Below, in pieces: positions 1-9,091 of a stretch of 64,000 bases of DNA (its first letter is position 1; the number at the start of each line of letters is the position of its first letter). The notes below the pieces were generated by a model that saw only the letters and a list, made by a program, of their open reading frames with translations, had not been told where the DNA came from and made no database searches. Both the position numbers and the translations under genes were made by a program. This DNA is from Streptomyces albus subsp. albus (lineage in GTDB: Bacteria > Actinomycetota > Actinomycetes > Streptomycetales > Streptomycetaceae): positions 186,001-250,000 of the forward strand of contig NZ_JOID01000008.1 in the NCBI RefSeq assembly GCF_000719865.1, in the 5' to 3' direction.

Positions 1-1047
1 GGCGGGCTTCGTGGAGGTGGTGAAGGACAGCTGGGCCACCGGGGAGTCGATGGCGCTCAGGCCCTCCAGGAGGAAGCCCGGGTTGAAGGCGATGGAGATG
101 TCGTCCCCGTCCAGCTGGGCGTCGACCCTTTCCACAGCCTGTGCGTCGTCGCTGGACCCCGCCTCCAGGATCAGGACGCCCTGCTCGAAGCTGAGACGCA
201 CCGGGGTGTTCCGCTCCGCGACCAGCGCCACCCGCTTCACCGCGTCCACGAACGGAGCGGTCTCGATCACGGCGACGGAGTTGAACTCGGTCGGGAAGAG
301 CGTGCGGTACTTCGGCAGATCGCCCTCGAGAAGGCGGGTGGTGGTGCGGCGGCCGGCCCCCTCGAAGCCGATCAGGCCCTCGCCCTTGCCGGAGCCCGCC
401 AGCGCGATGCTCACGGTGTCACCGCTGGTGAGCGACTTGGCCGTGTCGAGCAGCGTCTTGGCGGGCACCAGGGCGACGGCGGAGAGGTCGGGGACCTCCG
501 GCTTCCACAGGAACTCGCGGACCGCGAAGCGGTAGCGGTCGGTGGCGGCCAGCGTGACCGTGTCGCCCTCGATCTCGATCCGGACGCCGGTGAGTACCGG
601 GAGGGTGTCGTCCCGGCCGGCGGCGATGGCGACCTGAGCGGCGGCCGCGGCGAAGACCTCGCCGGGGACCGTGCCGGTCGCGGAGGGCATGTCGGGCAGC
701 GCCGGGTACTCCTCCACAGGGAGGGTGTGGAGGGTGAAGCGGGAGGAGCCGCAGACCACGGTCACCCGCACACCGTCCGTGGAGATCTCCACGGGGCGGT
801 TCGGCAGGGCGCGGCAGATGTCGGCGAGCAGCCGGCCGGACACCAGGACCGTGCCGCCCTCCTCGACGTCCGCCTCCACCGAGACCCGGGCCGAGACCTC
901 GTAGTCGAAGCCCGACAGGCTCAGGGAACCGTCCTCGGCCTTCAGCAGCAGGCCCGCGAGGACGGGCACCGGCGGACGGGCCGGGAGGCTGCGGGCCGCC
1001 CAGGCCACCGCCTCCGCGAGTACATCGCGCTCCACCCGGATCTTCAC
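1..1047 (-). CDS. dnaN: DNA polymerase III beta subunit (sliding clamp), 3' end cut off
   Basis: The clamp encircles DNA and tethers the replicative polymerase. The visible 349 residues start MKIRVERDVLAEAV and carry the first domains of the three-fold clamp repeat; actinobacterial clamps are about 375 residues, so roughly the last 27 lie left of the window. The start is the GTG at 1047, with an AGGAGG ribosome site about 9 nt upstream. It reads away from oriC and lies downstream of dnaA across the origin, the classic dnaA-oriC-dnaN order. Promoter elements must lie inside the oriC array. Identity is very secure; only the C-terminus is missing because of the window edge. Confidence 0.97.
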   Translation of the reverse strand, partial: MKIRVERDVLAEAVAWAARSLPARPPVPVLAGLLLKAEDGSLSLSGFDYEVSARVSVEADVEEGGTVLVSGRLLADICRALPNRPVEISTDGVRVTVVCGSSRFTLHTLPVEEYPALPDMPSATGTVPGEVFAAAAAQVAIAAGRDDTLPVLTGVRIEIEGDTVTLAATDRYRFAVREFLWKPEVPDLSAVALVPAKTLLDTAKSLTSGDTVSIALAGSGKGEGLIGFEGAGRRTTTRLLEGDLPKYRTLFPTEFNSVAVIETAPFVDAVKRVALVAERNTPVRLSFEQGVLILEAGSSDDAQAVERVDAQLDGDDISIAFNPGFLLEGLSAIDSPVAQLSFTTSTKPA

Positions 1048-1189
1048 CGTAAGCCGCCTCCTGCTGTTGCTGGCTCGCCCTGCTGGCCTTCGTCGTCGGC
1101 TGTGTGCCGCCGGACCAGTCTGACGCACACCACGGACAGTCGGTGCGCTCCGGGGTCAAGTCGGGCCGGGAGGCGTGGCGCGGCCCGAG

Positions 1190-1760
1190 GGCGAGTTGTG
1201 CACAGGCCCCACTTCGAAACGGATTTCCCCCTGTAACTACGTGGTCGTAGTAGTAGGGCCTGTGGATACCGTGGATAACCCGCTTCTCGCAGCTCAGAGG
1301 CTGTTTTTTGTCCACTGGCCCTGTGGGCGGGACCGGTGGACAACTCACCGGTCCTGTGGACGCGGAAGAGTTGTGCACACGCCGTACACAGGGAAGGGCG
1401 GGTTCTCCCCAGCGGCGTCCCCAGTTTTACCCAGGTTCTGCACAGCCCAATCCGGCGCGTTGATGTGATGCAGTTCACTCTTGGTGGTGAAGAGGGGTGT
1501 TGTGTTGCCGAACAGTGGACAACGGTGTGGAAAGGCTGTGCACAACAGGCCCTTGCCTGTGGGCGGACGGTGGACAACCGGACCGCGGCGCCCGGGCCGG
1601 GCCGTTCCTCCACAGTCTGTGGAGACTGGATAACCACAAGCCCACAGGCCGTTGACCTCCCGGTGCGTCTCCCAGCGAGGGCTGCCTGTGGACAGAATCT
1701 GGACAACTTCCCTCTCCCCAGGGTGTGGACGGCTCATTTGCCCGTCCGTTGTGGAGAACT
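1190..1760. other. oriC: Chromosomal origin of replication (oriC), DnaA-box array
   Basis: The 898-bp dnaA-dnaN spacer holds many 9-mers matching TTGTCCACA on either strand. Examples: 1196-1204 (TTGTGCACA), 1270-1278, 1308-1316, 1335-1343, 1355-1363, 1371-1379, 1514-1522, 1526-1534, 1537-1545, 1569-1577, 1687-1695, 1698-1706, 1724-1732 and 1750-1758, with weaker ones between, such as 1606-1614 and 1618-1626. Both orientations occur, and the boxes fall in two denser clusters (about 1260-1380 and 1510-1760) around a box-poor centre at 1390-1500. Streptomyces origins are known for about 19 boxes in this same spacer. There is no obvious long AT-rich unwinding tract. Nothing else in the gap looks coding. 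Confidence 0.95.
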
Positions 1761-1873
1761 GCCCTGTCACGGCTGGTATTCGAACAGCGCAGGGGCGCGC
1801 AGAGCACGGTCACCGGCCGCGCGCGCGGCGCACGCGCGGCCCGTGGGCGACGGAAAGGGGCGCGGAACGCGGA

Positions 1874-1909
1874 AGGCGTTCCCCGGGAGCACGGCTCCGG
1901 GGAACGCCT
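1874..1909 (-). terminator. dnaA terminator hairpin
   Basis: A perfect 13-bp stem (1874-1886 with 1897-1909) around a 10-nt loop lies 36 nt past the dnaA stop. It would end dnaA transcription before it enters oriC. Confidence 0.75.
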
Positions 1910-1945
1910 CTCGTACCGCCGCGGCGGCGCCGGCCGCGCGCCGCG

Positions 1946-3841
1946 TCAGCTGTTCTTGATGCGGTTGGTGAGTTCCGTCACCTGGTTGTAGATCGAGCGC
2001 CGCTCGGCCATCAGCGCCCGGATCTTCCGGTCCGCGTGCATCACGGTGGTGTGGTCGCGTCCGCCGAACTGGGCGCCGATCTTGGGCAGGGAGAGATCCG
2101 TCAGCTCCCGGCAGAGGTACATGGCGATCTGGCGGGCGGTCACCAGCACCCGGCTCCGGGACGAGCCGCAGAGATCCTCCACGGTCAGCCCGAAGTAGGC
2201 GGCCGTCTCGGCCATGATGGCCGAGGCCGTGATCTCCGGTGCCGCGTCCTCGCCCCCCGGGATCAGGTCCTTGAGGACGATCTCCGTCAGGCCGAGGTCG
2301 ACGGGCTGCCGGTTGAGGCTGGCGAAGGCGGTGACCCGGATCAGCGCGCCCTCCAGCTCCCGGATGTTGCGGGAGATGCGCGAGGCGATGAACTCCAGCA
2401 CCTCCGGCGGGGCGTTGAGCTGCTCCTGGACCGCCTTCTTCCTCAGGATCGCGATCCGCGTCTCCAGCTCCGGCGGCTGCACATCGGTGATCAGGCCCCA
2501 CTCGAAGCGGTTGCGGAGCCGGTCCTCCAGCGTGACCAGCTGCTTGGGCGGCCGGTCCGAGGAGAGGACGATCTGCTTGTTGGCGTTGTGCAGGGTGTTG
2601 AAGGTGTGGAAGAACTCCTCCTGGGTCGACTCCTTGCTCGCCAGGAACTGGATGTCGTCGACCAGCAGGATATCCATGTCGCGGTAGCGCTTCCGGAACG
2701 CGTCCGCCTTGCCGTCGCGGATGGAATTGATGAACTCGTTGGTGAACTCCTCGGAGCTCACGTACCGCACCCGGGTCCCCGGGTAGAGGCTCCGCGCGTA
2801 GTGCCCGATGGCGTGCAGCAGATGCGTCTTGCCGAGCCCCGACTCCCCATAGATGAACAGCGGGTTGTACGCCTTGGCCGGCGCCTCCGCGACGGCCACC
2901 GCGGCGGCGTGCGCGAAGCGGTTGGAGGCACCGATGACGAAGGTGTCGAAGAGGTACTTCGGATTCAGCCGTGCGGTCGGCTCACCCGGGCCGGTCGCGG
3001 GCGCGGGCTGCGCGGCCAGCGGGCCGGGCGCACCGCTCGGCGCGGGAAGCCCGGCCGGGCCGCCGGGGACGCCGTGGCTCCGGCCGGCCGGCGGCTCGGG
3101 GAGTTCGCGGTGCTGGGAACCGTACGGCGGGCGGTCGGGGCTGCCGGACCGGTAGTCGCCCTGCTGTGGCACGGGGCGCTGGGGATCCTCGTAGCGCTGC
3201 GGCTCGTCGTAGTGCGGGCCGTCCTCGTAGCGGTGCGGGCGGCCCTGCTGCTGTTCCCCGTGCGGGGAGGCGTAGGGGTCGCGTTCCGGGAAGCCGCCGG
3301 GCCGCGGCGGGCGCCAGCCGTACTCGTCGCGCGGACGGGGCCAGGCGCCGGGCTCCGGGCGGCCCCGCTGGTAGTCCGGGTAAGCGGGACGGGCTGTGGG
3401 CAGGCCGTCGGCCGGACGGCCGTAGCCGCCCTCGTATCCGCCGTCGTAGTCGTAGGTGTCCCGCTGCGGATCCGGGTGCTGCGGCTCGTCGTAGTGCTGG
3501 GGTTCCTCGTAGCGCTGGGTCTGCTGCGGTACCGGGTTCTGCGCCGGAGCCTGCGGGGCCGACCCGGGCTCGGCCGCGCTGACGGTCACAGCCAGGCGGA
3601 CCGTCTGGTTGCACTCGCGGCTGAGGGCTTCACTGATCACCGGGGACAGCCGGCCCTCGAGTACACCCTTGGCGTATTCATTGGGGACCGCGAGCACCGC
3701 CGTGCCGGCGATCAGGACGAGCGGCTGGCAGTCCTTCAGCCAGCGGCGGTCCTTCGCCTCGATGCCCTGGGCGCCGTCGCCGAGAAGCTGATCGAGGACG
3801 CGTGGCCACACCGCGGCAAGATCAGCAGGTACGTCAGCCAC
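1946..3841 (-). CDS. dnaA: Chromosomal replication initiator DnaA
   Basis: DnaA binds the oriC boxes, oligomerises with ATP and opens the duplex. The 631-residue protein has domain I (about 1-88), an unusually long Pro/Tyr/Asp/Gln-rich disordered domain II (about 89-290), an AAA+ domain with Walker [12 protein letters not shown] (about 332-342) and Walker [11 protein letters not shown] (about 391), and the C-terminal helix-turn-helix signature [11 protein letters not shown] (about 593-603). The start is the GTG at 3841 (product [12 protein letters not shown]); the reading frame extends 32 codons further but that part overlaps the promoter -10. The long linker is typical of Streptomyces and accounts for most of the extra length over the E. 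coli protein. Confidence 0.97.
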   Translation of the reverse strand: MADVPADLAAVWPRVLDQLLGDGAQGIEAKDRRWLKDCQPLVLIAGTAVLAVPNEYAKGVLEGRLSPVISEALSRECNQTVRLAVTVSAAEPGSAPQAPAQNPVPQQTQRYEEPQHYDEPQHPDPQRDTYDYDGGYEGGYGRPADGLPTARPAYPDYQRGRPEPGAWPRPRDEYGWRPPRPGGFPERDPYASPHGEQQQGRPHRYEDGPHYDEPQRYEDPQRPVPQQGDYRSGSPDRPPYGSQHRELPEPPAGRSHGVPGGPAGLPAPSGAPGPLAAQPAPATGPGEPTARLNPKYLFDTFVIGASNRFAHAAAVAVAEAPAKAYNPLFIYGESGLGKTHLLHAIGHYARSLYPGTRVRYVSSEEFTNEFINSIRDGKADAFRKRYRDMDILLVDDIQFLASKESTQEEFFHTFNTLHNANKQIVLSSDRPPKQLVTLEDRLRNRFEWGLITDVQPPELETRIAILRKKAVQEQLNAPPEVLEFIASRISRNIRELEGALIRVTAFASLNRQPVDLGLTEIVLKDLIPGGEDAAPEITASAIMAETAAYFGLTVEDLCGSSRSRVLVTARQIAMYLCRELTDLSLPKIGAQFGGRDHTTVMHADRKIRALMAERRSIYNQVTELTNRIKNS

Positions 3842-3935
3842 AAGGCACGCTCTCTCACTCACTGGGTGGGTGGCGCCGACGGATCCCACGCATGTGTGGT
3901 TCTCGGGGCGGGAGGGAAGAATCCGGAGTTCCGCC

Positions 3936-3965
3936 ACGGTAGTCAGGCCGACGCGCGGGGTTCAA
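3936..3965 (-). promoter_or_regulatory. dnaA promoter (-35/-10)
   Basis: On the minus strand TTGAAC (3960-3965) and TACCGT (3936-3941) are separated by 18 bp, a good match to the housekeeping HrdB class. The predicted leader is about 90 nt. The 450-bp gap between dnaA and rpmH holds this promoter, the DnaA-box pair and the divergent rpmH promoter. Confidence 0.65.
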
Positions 3966-3969
3966 GTCG

Positions 3970-3990
3970 TTGTCCACAGGGTGTGTACAA
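3970..3990. promoter_or_regulatory. DnaA-box pair upstream of the dnaA promoter
   Basis: A perfect TTGTCCACA (3970-3978, plus strand) faces a one-mismatch box TTGTACACA (3982-3990, minus strand), 3 bp apart. They lie 4 bp upstream of the dnaA -35 element. Autoregulation of dnaA through such boxes is established in Streptomyces; here it is inferred from position. Confidence 0.8.
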
Positions 3991-4099
3991 ATGTGCCATG
4001 CTCGGCCGGTCCGCCCTTCCGCGGTCTCTGACGCGGGGGCGCGGCGCGGTCGCGGCGGCGGGACCCGGATACCCGGCGCCTGCCCGGCACGGGCCCGGT

Positions 4100-4129
4100 T
4101 TGACCGGGTGACGTGGCCGCGCGTACCGT
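4100..4129 (+). promoter_or_regulatory. rpmH promoter (-35/-10)
   Basis: TTGACC (4100-4105) and TACCGT (4124-4129) are spaced by 18 bp, about 165 nt before rpmH and pointing into the rpmH-rnpA-yidD-yidC run. Confidence 0.6.
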
Positions 4130-4292
4130 GAGCAGGTCGAGTTGTCGATGGCTGCTGCCGCCTGCCTCCGATGGGCGAAGATCGCTTGAGTGTCGATCAT
4201 GCGGTGCACTCGGGCGTATGCGAGCTACTCGTGGGCGCACGGTGACAGCCAGATGACGTCACGCAAAACCCGAGTCCTAGTGGAGCCCCCGA

Positions 4293-4430
4293 GTGAGCAA
4301 GCGCACTTTCCAGCCGAACAACCGCCGCCGCGCGAAGACCCACGGCTTCCGGCTGCGTATGCGGACCCGCGCCGGCCGCGCGATCCTCGCGACCCGCCGT
4401 GCCAAGGGCCGCGCCCGCCTGTCGGCCTGA
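4293..4430 (+). CDS. rpmH: 50S ribosomal protein L34
   Basis: A 45-residue, strongly basic protein beginning [19 protein letters not shown], the standard L34 sequence and length, assembled early into the large subunit. The start is the GTG at 4293 with GGAG about 8 nt upstream. It is the first gene of the operon shared with RNase P protein, as in nearly all bacteria. Most of its reading frame is covered by unrelated frames, so it is easily missed. Confidence 0.97.
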   Translation: MSKRTFQPNNRRRAKTHGFRLRMRTRAGRAILATRRAKGRARLSA

Positions 4431-4455
4431 GCAGCCAGACCTCAAGGTCCATGTC

Positions 4456-4854
4456 GTGCTGCCTACCGAGAATCGGCTGAGGCGGCGCGAGGACTTCGCC
4501 ACTGCGGTACGCCGAGGGCGCCGGGCCGGCCGCCCGCTCCTCGTCGTGCACCTGCGCAACGGCTCAACCGACCCGCACGCGCCTGGGGAGAACACTCCCC
4601 CGGTGCGTGCGGGTTTCGTTGTCAGCAAGGCCGTTGGCAATGCCGTGACCAGGAATCTGGTGAAGCGGCGGCTGCGGCACCTGATGCGGGAGCGGTTGTC
4701 CGCACTGCCCGCCGGTAGCCTGGTGGTCGTAAGGGCACTGCCCGGGGCGGGAACGGCCGGTCACGACGAGCTCACCCGCGATCTCGACACCGCGCTGAGG
4801 CGGCTGCTGGGTGGGGCCGTCCATGGCAAGGCCGAGGAGAAGGCGGAGCGATGA
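4456..4854 (+). CDS. rnpA: Ribonuclease P protein component
   Basis: This is the protein cofactor that helps the RNase P RNA cut 5' leaders from pre-tRNAs. The 132 residues contain the conserved start [13 protein letters not shown], the central [15 protein letters not shown] and the RNR-type motif [12 protein letters not shown] that contacts RNA. The start is the GTG at 4456; an upstream ATG in frame would run through the rpmH stop region and adds no conserved sequence. Its stop overlaps the yidD start by 4 nt (ATGA), so the two are translationally coupled. Confidence 0.96.
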   Translation: MLPTENRLRRREDFATAVRRGRRAGRPLLVVHLRNGSTDPHAPGENTPPVRAGFVVSKAVGNAVTRNLVKRRLRHLMRERLSALPAGSLVVVRALPGAGTAGHDELTRDLDTALRRLLGGAVHGKAEEKAER

Positions 4855-5168
4855 AGTATCCGCTGCTCTGGTTGATCAAGCTCTATCAGTGGACCATCAG
4901 CCCTTTGCTGGGTCCGGTCTGCAAGTACTACCCGTCGTGTTCACACTATGGCTACGGAGCCATCCGGGTGCACGGCGCGGTGAAAGGGACGGCACTGACC
5001 GCCTGGCGCATTCTGCGCTGCAATCCGTGGTCGCCCGGCGGCGTCGACCACGTCCCTCCCCGGAAGCATCCGGTCTGGCACCAGCGGCTGCGGAACAGGT
5101 GGAGTGCCCACTCCGCCGGTGCGGCCGAGGGACAGCCCGAGACTCAGCCCAACGCCCAAGGAGCCTGA
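4851..5168 (+). CDS. yidD: Membrane protein insertion efficiency factor YidD
   Basis: A 105-residue protein of the YidD family with an N-terminal hydrophobic/amphipathic helix and the family cysteines in [11 protein letters not shown] and RCNPW. YidD assists YidC-dependent insertion of inner-membrane proteins. It sits between rnpA (4-nt overlap) and yidC (3-nt gap), the usual arrangement. The last about 25 residues (Ala/Gln/Glu-rich) extend past the conserved domain. Confidence 0.95.
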   Translation: MKYPLLWLIKLYQWTISPLLGPVCKYYPSCSHYGYGAIRVHGAVKGTALTAWRILRCNPWSPGGVDHVPPRKHPVWHQRLRNRWSAHSAGAAEGQPETQPNAQGA

Positions 5169-5171
5169 TTC

Positions 5172-6299
5172 ATGGACACGATCCTCGGTCCTCTCTATAT
5201 CGCCGTCTCCTGGATCATCGTCCAGTTCCACTCGCTGTACAGCCTTGTCTTCGACGAGAACAGCGGCTGGGCCTGGGGTCTGTCCATCGTGTCGCTGGTG
5301 GTGCTGATCCGTATCGCTCTGATCCCGCTCTTCGTGAAGCAGATCAAGGCGACGCGGAACATGCAGGTGCTCCAGCCGAAAATGAAGGCGATCCAGGAGC
5401 GCTACAAGAACGACAAGCAGCGCCAGTCCGAAGAGATGATGAAGCTCTACAAGGAGACGGGCACCAACCCGCTCTCGAGCTGTCTTCCGATTCTGGCGCA
5501 GTCGCCCTTCTTCCTCGCGCTCTACCAGGTCCTCAACAAGATCGCGAACAACGAAGCGGTCGGCGTCATGGGCAAGGACCTGGTCGGCAGCGCCCGTAAC
5601 GCACACATCTTCGGCGCCCCGATCGCGTCCAAGTTCATGGACAGCGCGAGCAAGGTCGAGAGCCTCGGCGCCACGCTCGCCGACGTTCGTGTGGTCACCG
5701 TCATCATGATCGTTCTGATGTCGGCCTCGCAGTTCTACACGCAGCGCCAGCTGATGACGAAGAACGTCGACCTGACGGTCAAGACGCCCTTCATGCAGCA
5801 GCAGAAGATGCTGATGTACATCTTCCCGATCATGTTCGCCGTCTTCGGTATCAACTTCCCGGTCGGTGTCCTGGTCTACTGGCTCACCACGAACGTCTGG
5901 ACCATGGGCCAGCAGATGTACGTGATCCAGCGGAACCCGACCCCCGGCAGCATCGCCTTCCAGCAGCGTCAGGAGAAGCTGCGGGCCAAGGGCAAGCTCA
6001 AGGAGGACCCGGCGCAGGTCGAGGCCCAGCGGGCGGTCGAGGAGGCGCGAGCCAAGCGGCAGCAGCCGAAGCGCCAGCCCAAGGCGAAGCGCCAGGCGGC
6101 CACCGCCCAGGGCCCCGCCAAGACCGGCACGGGCAAGCAGCCGGCGGGCGGTGAGAAGACCCAGGAAAAGCCCTCGCTGGAGAAGAAGCCCGCGCAGGGC
6201 GACCAGCAGAAGCAGTCCGGGGGCGCGTCCGCCTCCCGCACCACCAAGTCCGGACAGCGCAAGGGCCGGCAGCGGCCCAAGCACCCGACCAAGAAGTGA
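5172..6299 (+). CDS. yidC: Membrane protein insertase YidC
   Basis: YidC/Oxa1-type insertase of 375 residues for the cytoplasmic membrane. The conserved core runs from about residue 30 ([18 protein letters not shown]) through the cytoplasmic amphipathic hairpin ([20 protein letters not shown]) to the last segments around [19 protein letters not shown]. The C-terminal about 100 residues are Lys/Gln/Ala-rich, a basic tail expected to contact ribosomes. Gram-positive style: there is no large periplasmic domain. AAGGAG lies directly before the ATG. It overlaps the next gene's upstream region by a few bases only. Confidence 0.96.
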   Translation: MDTILGPLYIAVSWIIVQFHSLYSLVFDENSGWAWGLSIVSLVVLIRIALIPLFVKQIKATRNMQVLQPKMKAIQERYKNDKQRQSEEMMKLYKETGTNPLSSCLPILAQSPFFLALYQVLNKIANNEAVGVMGKDLVGSARNAHIFGAPIASKFMDSASKVESLGATLADVRVVTVIMIVLMSASQFYTQRQLMTKNVDLTVKTPFMQQQKMLMYIFPIMFAVFGINFPVGVLVYWLTTNVWTMGQQMYVIQRNPTPGSIAFQQRQEKLRAKGKLKEDPAQVEAQRAVEEARAKRQQPKRQPKAKRQAATAQGPAKTGTGKQPAGGEKTQEKPSLEKKPAQGDQQKQSGGASASRTTKSGQRKGRQRPKHPTKK

Positions 6300-6310
6300 G
6301 GAGCCACCCA

Positions 6311-6817
6311 GTGACGGAGGGCACCACCGCCACCGACGGCGCCGACACCCTTACCCGCCTGGAGCAGGAGGGTGACATCGCGGCCGACTACCTCGAGGGC
6401 CTGCTGGACATCGCCGACCTGGACGGCGATATCGACATGGACGTCGAGGGCGACCGGGCAGCGGTGTCGATCATCAGCGACTCGACCAGCCGTGATCTGC
6501 AGAAGCTGGTCGGCCGTGACGGCGAGGTGCTGGAGGCGCTTCAGGAGCTCACGCGCCTCGCCGTGCACCGTGAGACCGGCGACCGCAGCCGGCTGATGCT
6601 GGACATCGCCGGGTTCCGCGCCCGTAAGCGCGAGGAACTCGCGGACCTGGGTGCGCGGGCCGCGGAGGAGGCGAAGGGCAGTGGGGAGCCGGTGAAGCTG
6701 AAGCCGATGACCCCGTTCGAGCGCAAGGTCGTCCACGACGCGGTGGCCGCCGCCGGCCTCCGCAGCGAGTCGGAGGGCGAGGAACCCGAGCGCTGCGTCG
6801 TCGTTCTTCCGGTCTGA
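6311..6817 (+). CDS. khpB: KH-R3H RNA-binding protein KhpB (Jag/SpoIIIJ-associated)
   Basis: A 168-residue cytoplasmic RNA-binding protein. A KH domain (GRDGEVLEALQELTRLA, about 75-95) is followed by an R3H domain (KLKPMTPFERKVVHDAV and the ERCVVVLP end). In other Gram-positives KhpB pairs with KhpA and influences cell elongation and division; that role here is inference. The GTG at 6311 is chosen over an in-frame GTG at 6296 because GAGGAG lies 7 nt before it. It follows yidC immediately, as is common. Confidence 0.92.
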   Translation: MTEGTTATDGADTLTRLEQEGDIAADYLEGLLDIADLDGDIDMDVEGDRAAVSIISDSTSRDLQKLVGRDGEVLEALQELTRLAVHRETGDRSRLMLDIAGFRARKREELADLGARAAEEAKGSGEPVKLKPMTPFERKVVHDAVAAAGLRSESEGEEPERCVVVLPV

Positions 6818-6838
6818 CCACGCGCGGATGTGTCACCC

Positions 6839-6864
6839 GGCCCCGCCTGTTCGCAGGCGGGGCC
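6839..6864 (+). terminator. Terminator after khpB
   Basis: A perfect 11-bp GC stem closed by a TTCG tetraloop, 21 nt after the stop, followed by CGTACTTTGTG. It ends the rpmH-khpB unit. Confidence 0.85.
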
Positions 6865-6952
6865 GTACTTTGTGAGCCTTGCAAGCCGGCGTCCCGCCGG
6901 AGGTCGTACGTCCGGGCAGCGGTGCCCCGGAAACCCGAGGAAGGACGGTCCT

Positions 6953-7681
6953 GTGACCGAGGCAGCAGAGCTTCCCCCGGCACCTCATACGGCCGAGACG
7001 GTGTTCGGCGAGCACCTCCCGGAAGCTGTCCGGTACGCCGAATTGCTCGCCGACGCGGGCGTGCGCCGCGGGTTGATCGGTCCCCGGGAAGTCCCCCGGC
7101 TCTGGGAGCGGCACCTGCTGAACTGCGCGGTGCTCTCGGAAGCCGTACCCGAAGGTGTGACCGTCTGCGATGTGGGATCCGGGGCGGGCCTGCCGGGCAT
7201 CCCGCTGGCGCTCGTGCGTCCGGATCTGCGCATCACTCTGCTGGAACCGTTGTTGCGGCGAACCACCTTTCTGCAGGAGGTAGTGGAACTCCTGGGCCTC
7301 GACCACGTCACGGTGGTGCGCGGGCGGGCCGAGGAGGTCCTGGGCTCACTGCCTCCGGTGCATGTGGTGACGGCGCGGGCAGTGGCACCGCTGGACCGAT
7401 TGGCGGGGTGGGGCGTTCCCTTGCTGCGGCCCTACGGCGAGATGCTGGCCTTGAAGGGGGACACGGCGGAGGAGGAACTCAAAGGGGCCCGGGCGGCGCT
7501 GAGCAAACTCGGTGTTGTCCGGACGTCCATCCTCCACGTGGGAGAAGGTGTGGTGGAGCCCCTCTCCACGGTGGTCCGGGTCGAGGTCGGCGAGAGCCCC
7601 GGTGGTGTTCGCTTCGCCGCCAAACGAGCCAAGGCCGCACGGGCCGGCAGGCCCTCACGGAGTGCCCGAAGGCGGCGCTGA
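6953..7681 (+). CDS. rsmG: 16S rRNA (guanine527-N7)-methyltransferase RsmG
   Basis: RsmG (GidB) uses S-adenosylmethionine to methylate G527 of 16S rRNA; its loss gives low-level streptomycin resistance in several bacteria including Streptomyces. The 242 residues show the SAM-binding loop DVGSGAGLPGIPLAL (about 73), then the conserved TARAVAPL and KGDTAEEEL segments, and an Arg-rich tail. The start is the GTG at 6953 with GAGGAAGGA upstream; a longer frame would run through the terminator hairpin. It precedes parAB as in most bacteria. Confidence 0.95.
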   Translation: MTEAAELPPAPHTAETVFGEHLPEAVRYAELLADAGVRRGLIGPREVPRLWERHLLNCAVLSEAVPEGVTVCDVGSGAGLPGIPLALVRPDLRITLLEPLLRRTTFLQEVVELLGLDHVTVVRGRAEEVLGSLPPVHVVTARAVAPLDRLAGWGVPLLRPYGEMLALKGDTAEEELKGARAALSKLGVVRTSILHVGEGVVEPLSTVVRVEVGESPGGVRFAAKRAKAARAGRPSRSARRRR

Positions 7682-7764
7682 GCTTTCCCATTGCTCCATA
7701 CAAGCTGCCAAAACTACCCGAATCGGAGTGTCGCTGCTCGGGGTGGAGCGGGCGCGTGCATCGT

Positions 7765-7778
7765 GTTTCACGTGAAAC
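7765..7778. other. parS: parS site (perfect), upstream of parA
   Basis: GTTTCACGTGAAAC, the exact ParB-binding consensus, 195 bp before the parA start. Confidence 0.95.
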
Positions 7779-7897
7779 GACGCTCCCTGTTGCATGGAAT
7801 CATTAGCCGTGGCCGGGCTGCCGTGCCGCGTCACCACGCCGCGTCCGAGAAAGCGGCCGCCGACCGACCAACCGGCTCACCCCAGCGGGTGGTCCGG

Positions 7898-7906
7898 TTG
7901 TCCACA
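7898..7906 (+). promoter_or_regulatory. DnaA box upstream of parA
   Basis: Exact TTGTCCACA, 67 bp before the parA start codon, with a weaker box 22 bp further on. Confidence 0.6.
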
Positions 7907-7972
7907 GAGGGGCCGTCCGAGGCGGATTCATCCACAGGAGAACGGACCTCGCTGGTTCATAACCCCGAAAGC

Positions 7973-9091
7973 ATGGCAGGCTCTGTCTATCGCGAGCCAG
8001 AAGTCGAGGAGAGTGAATCCTTGCGGTCCGACGCCAATATCGCGGGACCGATGACCGATCCGGTCCCCGGTCCCCGCGCCGCTGAGCCCTCTCGGGGGGT
8101 GACCTCCGATACCCCGCCTCCGGGAGTTGATGTTTCACGTGAAACGCCGCCCCTGATGGACGGCGCCCCCGTCGGCCGCGCGGCGCAACTCGCCGTAGAG
8201 GCTCTGGGGCGTGCCGGTGACGGCCTGCCGCGCCCCGAGCAAACCCGGGTCATGGTCGTGGCCAATCAGAAGGGCGGGGTCGGTAAGACGACCACCACGG
8301 TCAACCTGGCCGCATCGCTGGCTCTGCACGGTGCCCGCGTTCTGGTGATCGATCTCGACCCGCAGGGAAACGCTTCAACCGCACTCGGTGTCGACCACCA
8401 CGCTGAAGTGCCCTCGGTGTACGACGTCCTGGTCGACAGCAAGCCACTCTCCGATGTCGTCCAGCCCGTGCCCGATGTGGAGGGCCTCTTCTGTGCTCCC
8501 GCCACCATTGACCTGGCCGGCGCGGAGATCGAATTGGTCTCCCTGGTGGCCCGGGAGAGCCGGCTGCAACGGGCCATCCAGGCCTATGAACAGCCTTTGG
8601 ACTACATCCTCATCGACTGCCCGCCGTCGCTCGGCCTGCTGACCGTGAATGCTCTGGTCGCGGGGGCCGAGGTCCTGATCCCCATCCAGTGCGAGTACTA
8701 CGCGCTGGAAGGGCTGGGCCAGCTTCTGCGGAACGTCGAACTGGTGCGTGGGCATCTCAATCCCAAGCTTCATGTGTCCACCATCCTGCTGACGATGTAC
8801 GACGGCCGTACCCGGCTGGCCTCGCAGGTCGCGGACGAGGTGCGGAGCCACTTCGGCAACGAGGTCCTGAGGACCAGCATCCCGCGTTCCGTGCGCATTT
8901 CGGAGGCGCCCAGCTATGGGCAGACGGTACTGACTTATGATCCCGGCTCCAGTGGTTCTCTCTCCTACCTGGAAGCGGCCCGGGAGATCGCGTTGCGCGG
9001 GGTGGGGATCAGCTATGAGGGCCACAACGCGCACACCATGGGCGGCAACGCTCAGCACGAACAGCACGGCACGCCGGAGGGGACGCAGTGA
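7973..9091 (+). CDS. parA: Chromosome-partitioning ATPase ParA
   Basis: A Walker-type ATPase that with ParB moves and positions replication origins; in Streptomyces hyphae it also organises segregation into spores. The 372 residues have an extended acidic N-terminus ([16 protein letters not shown]), then a deviant Walker [11 protein letters not shown] (about residue 105), [10 protein letters not shown], Walker [15 protein letters not shown], and the ISEAPSYGQ region. I start it at the ATG at 7973 because conserved Streptomyces ParA begins there; the frame is open a further 94 codons through the upstream parS. A second perfect parS lies inside the coding N-terminus and encodes VSRET. Stop and parB start overlap by 4 nt. 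Confidence 0.95.
   Translation: MAGSVYREPEVEESESLRSDANIAGPMTDPVPGPRAAEPSRGVTSDTPPPGVDVSRETPPLMDGAPVGRAAQLAVEALGRAGDGLPRPEQTRVMVVANQKGGVGKTTTTVNLAASLALHGARVLVIDLDPQGNASTALGVDHHAEVPSVYDVLVDSKPLSDVVQPVPDVEGLFCAPATIDLAGAEIELVSLVARESRLQRAIQAYEQPLDYILIDCPPSLGLLTVNALVAGAEVLIPIQCEYYALEGLGQLLRNVELVRGHLNPKLHVSTILLTMYDGRTRLASQVADEVRSHFGNEVLRTSIPRSVRISEAPSYGQTVLTYDPGSSGSLSYLEAAREIALRGVGISYEGHNAHTMGGNAQHEQHGTPEGTQ
8132..8145. other. parS: parS site (perfect), inside parA
   Basis: GTTTCACGTGAAAC within the variable linker of parA, read in frame as Val-Ser-Arg-Glu-Thr. Confidence 0.95.

Larger units (their letters stand above)
7682..7972. promoter_or_regulatory. parAB upstream region with parS and DnaA box
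   Basis: This 291-bp gap holds a perfect parS at 7765-7778 and a perfect DnaA box TTGTCCACA at 7898-7906, with a weaker TCATCCACA at 7928-7936. I could not identify -35/-10 elements with confidence. The parAB promoters are expected here. Confidence 0.7.

Noticed and set aside
1652..4111. An 819-codon open frame on the plus strand
   Set aside because: It is antisense to dnaA and the oriC edge; such long frames are produced by GC-rich codon bias, and the sequence is Arg/Val/Leu-repetitive with no domain.
3842..4292. Small antisense genes between dnaA and rpmH (frames at 3943-4209 and 3962-4240)
   Set aside because: They overlap both promoters and the DnaA boxes and have no ribosome sites.
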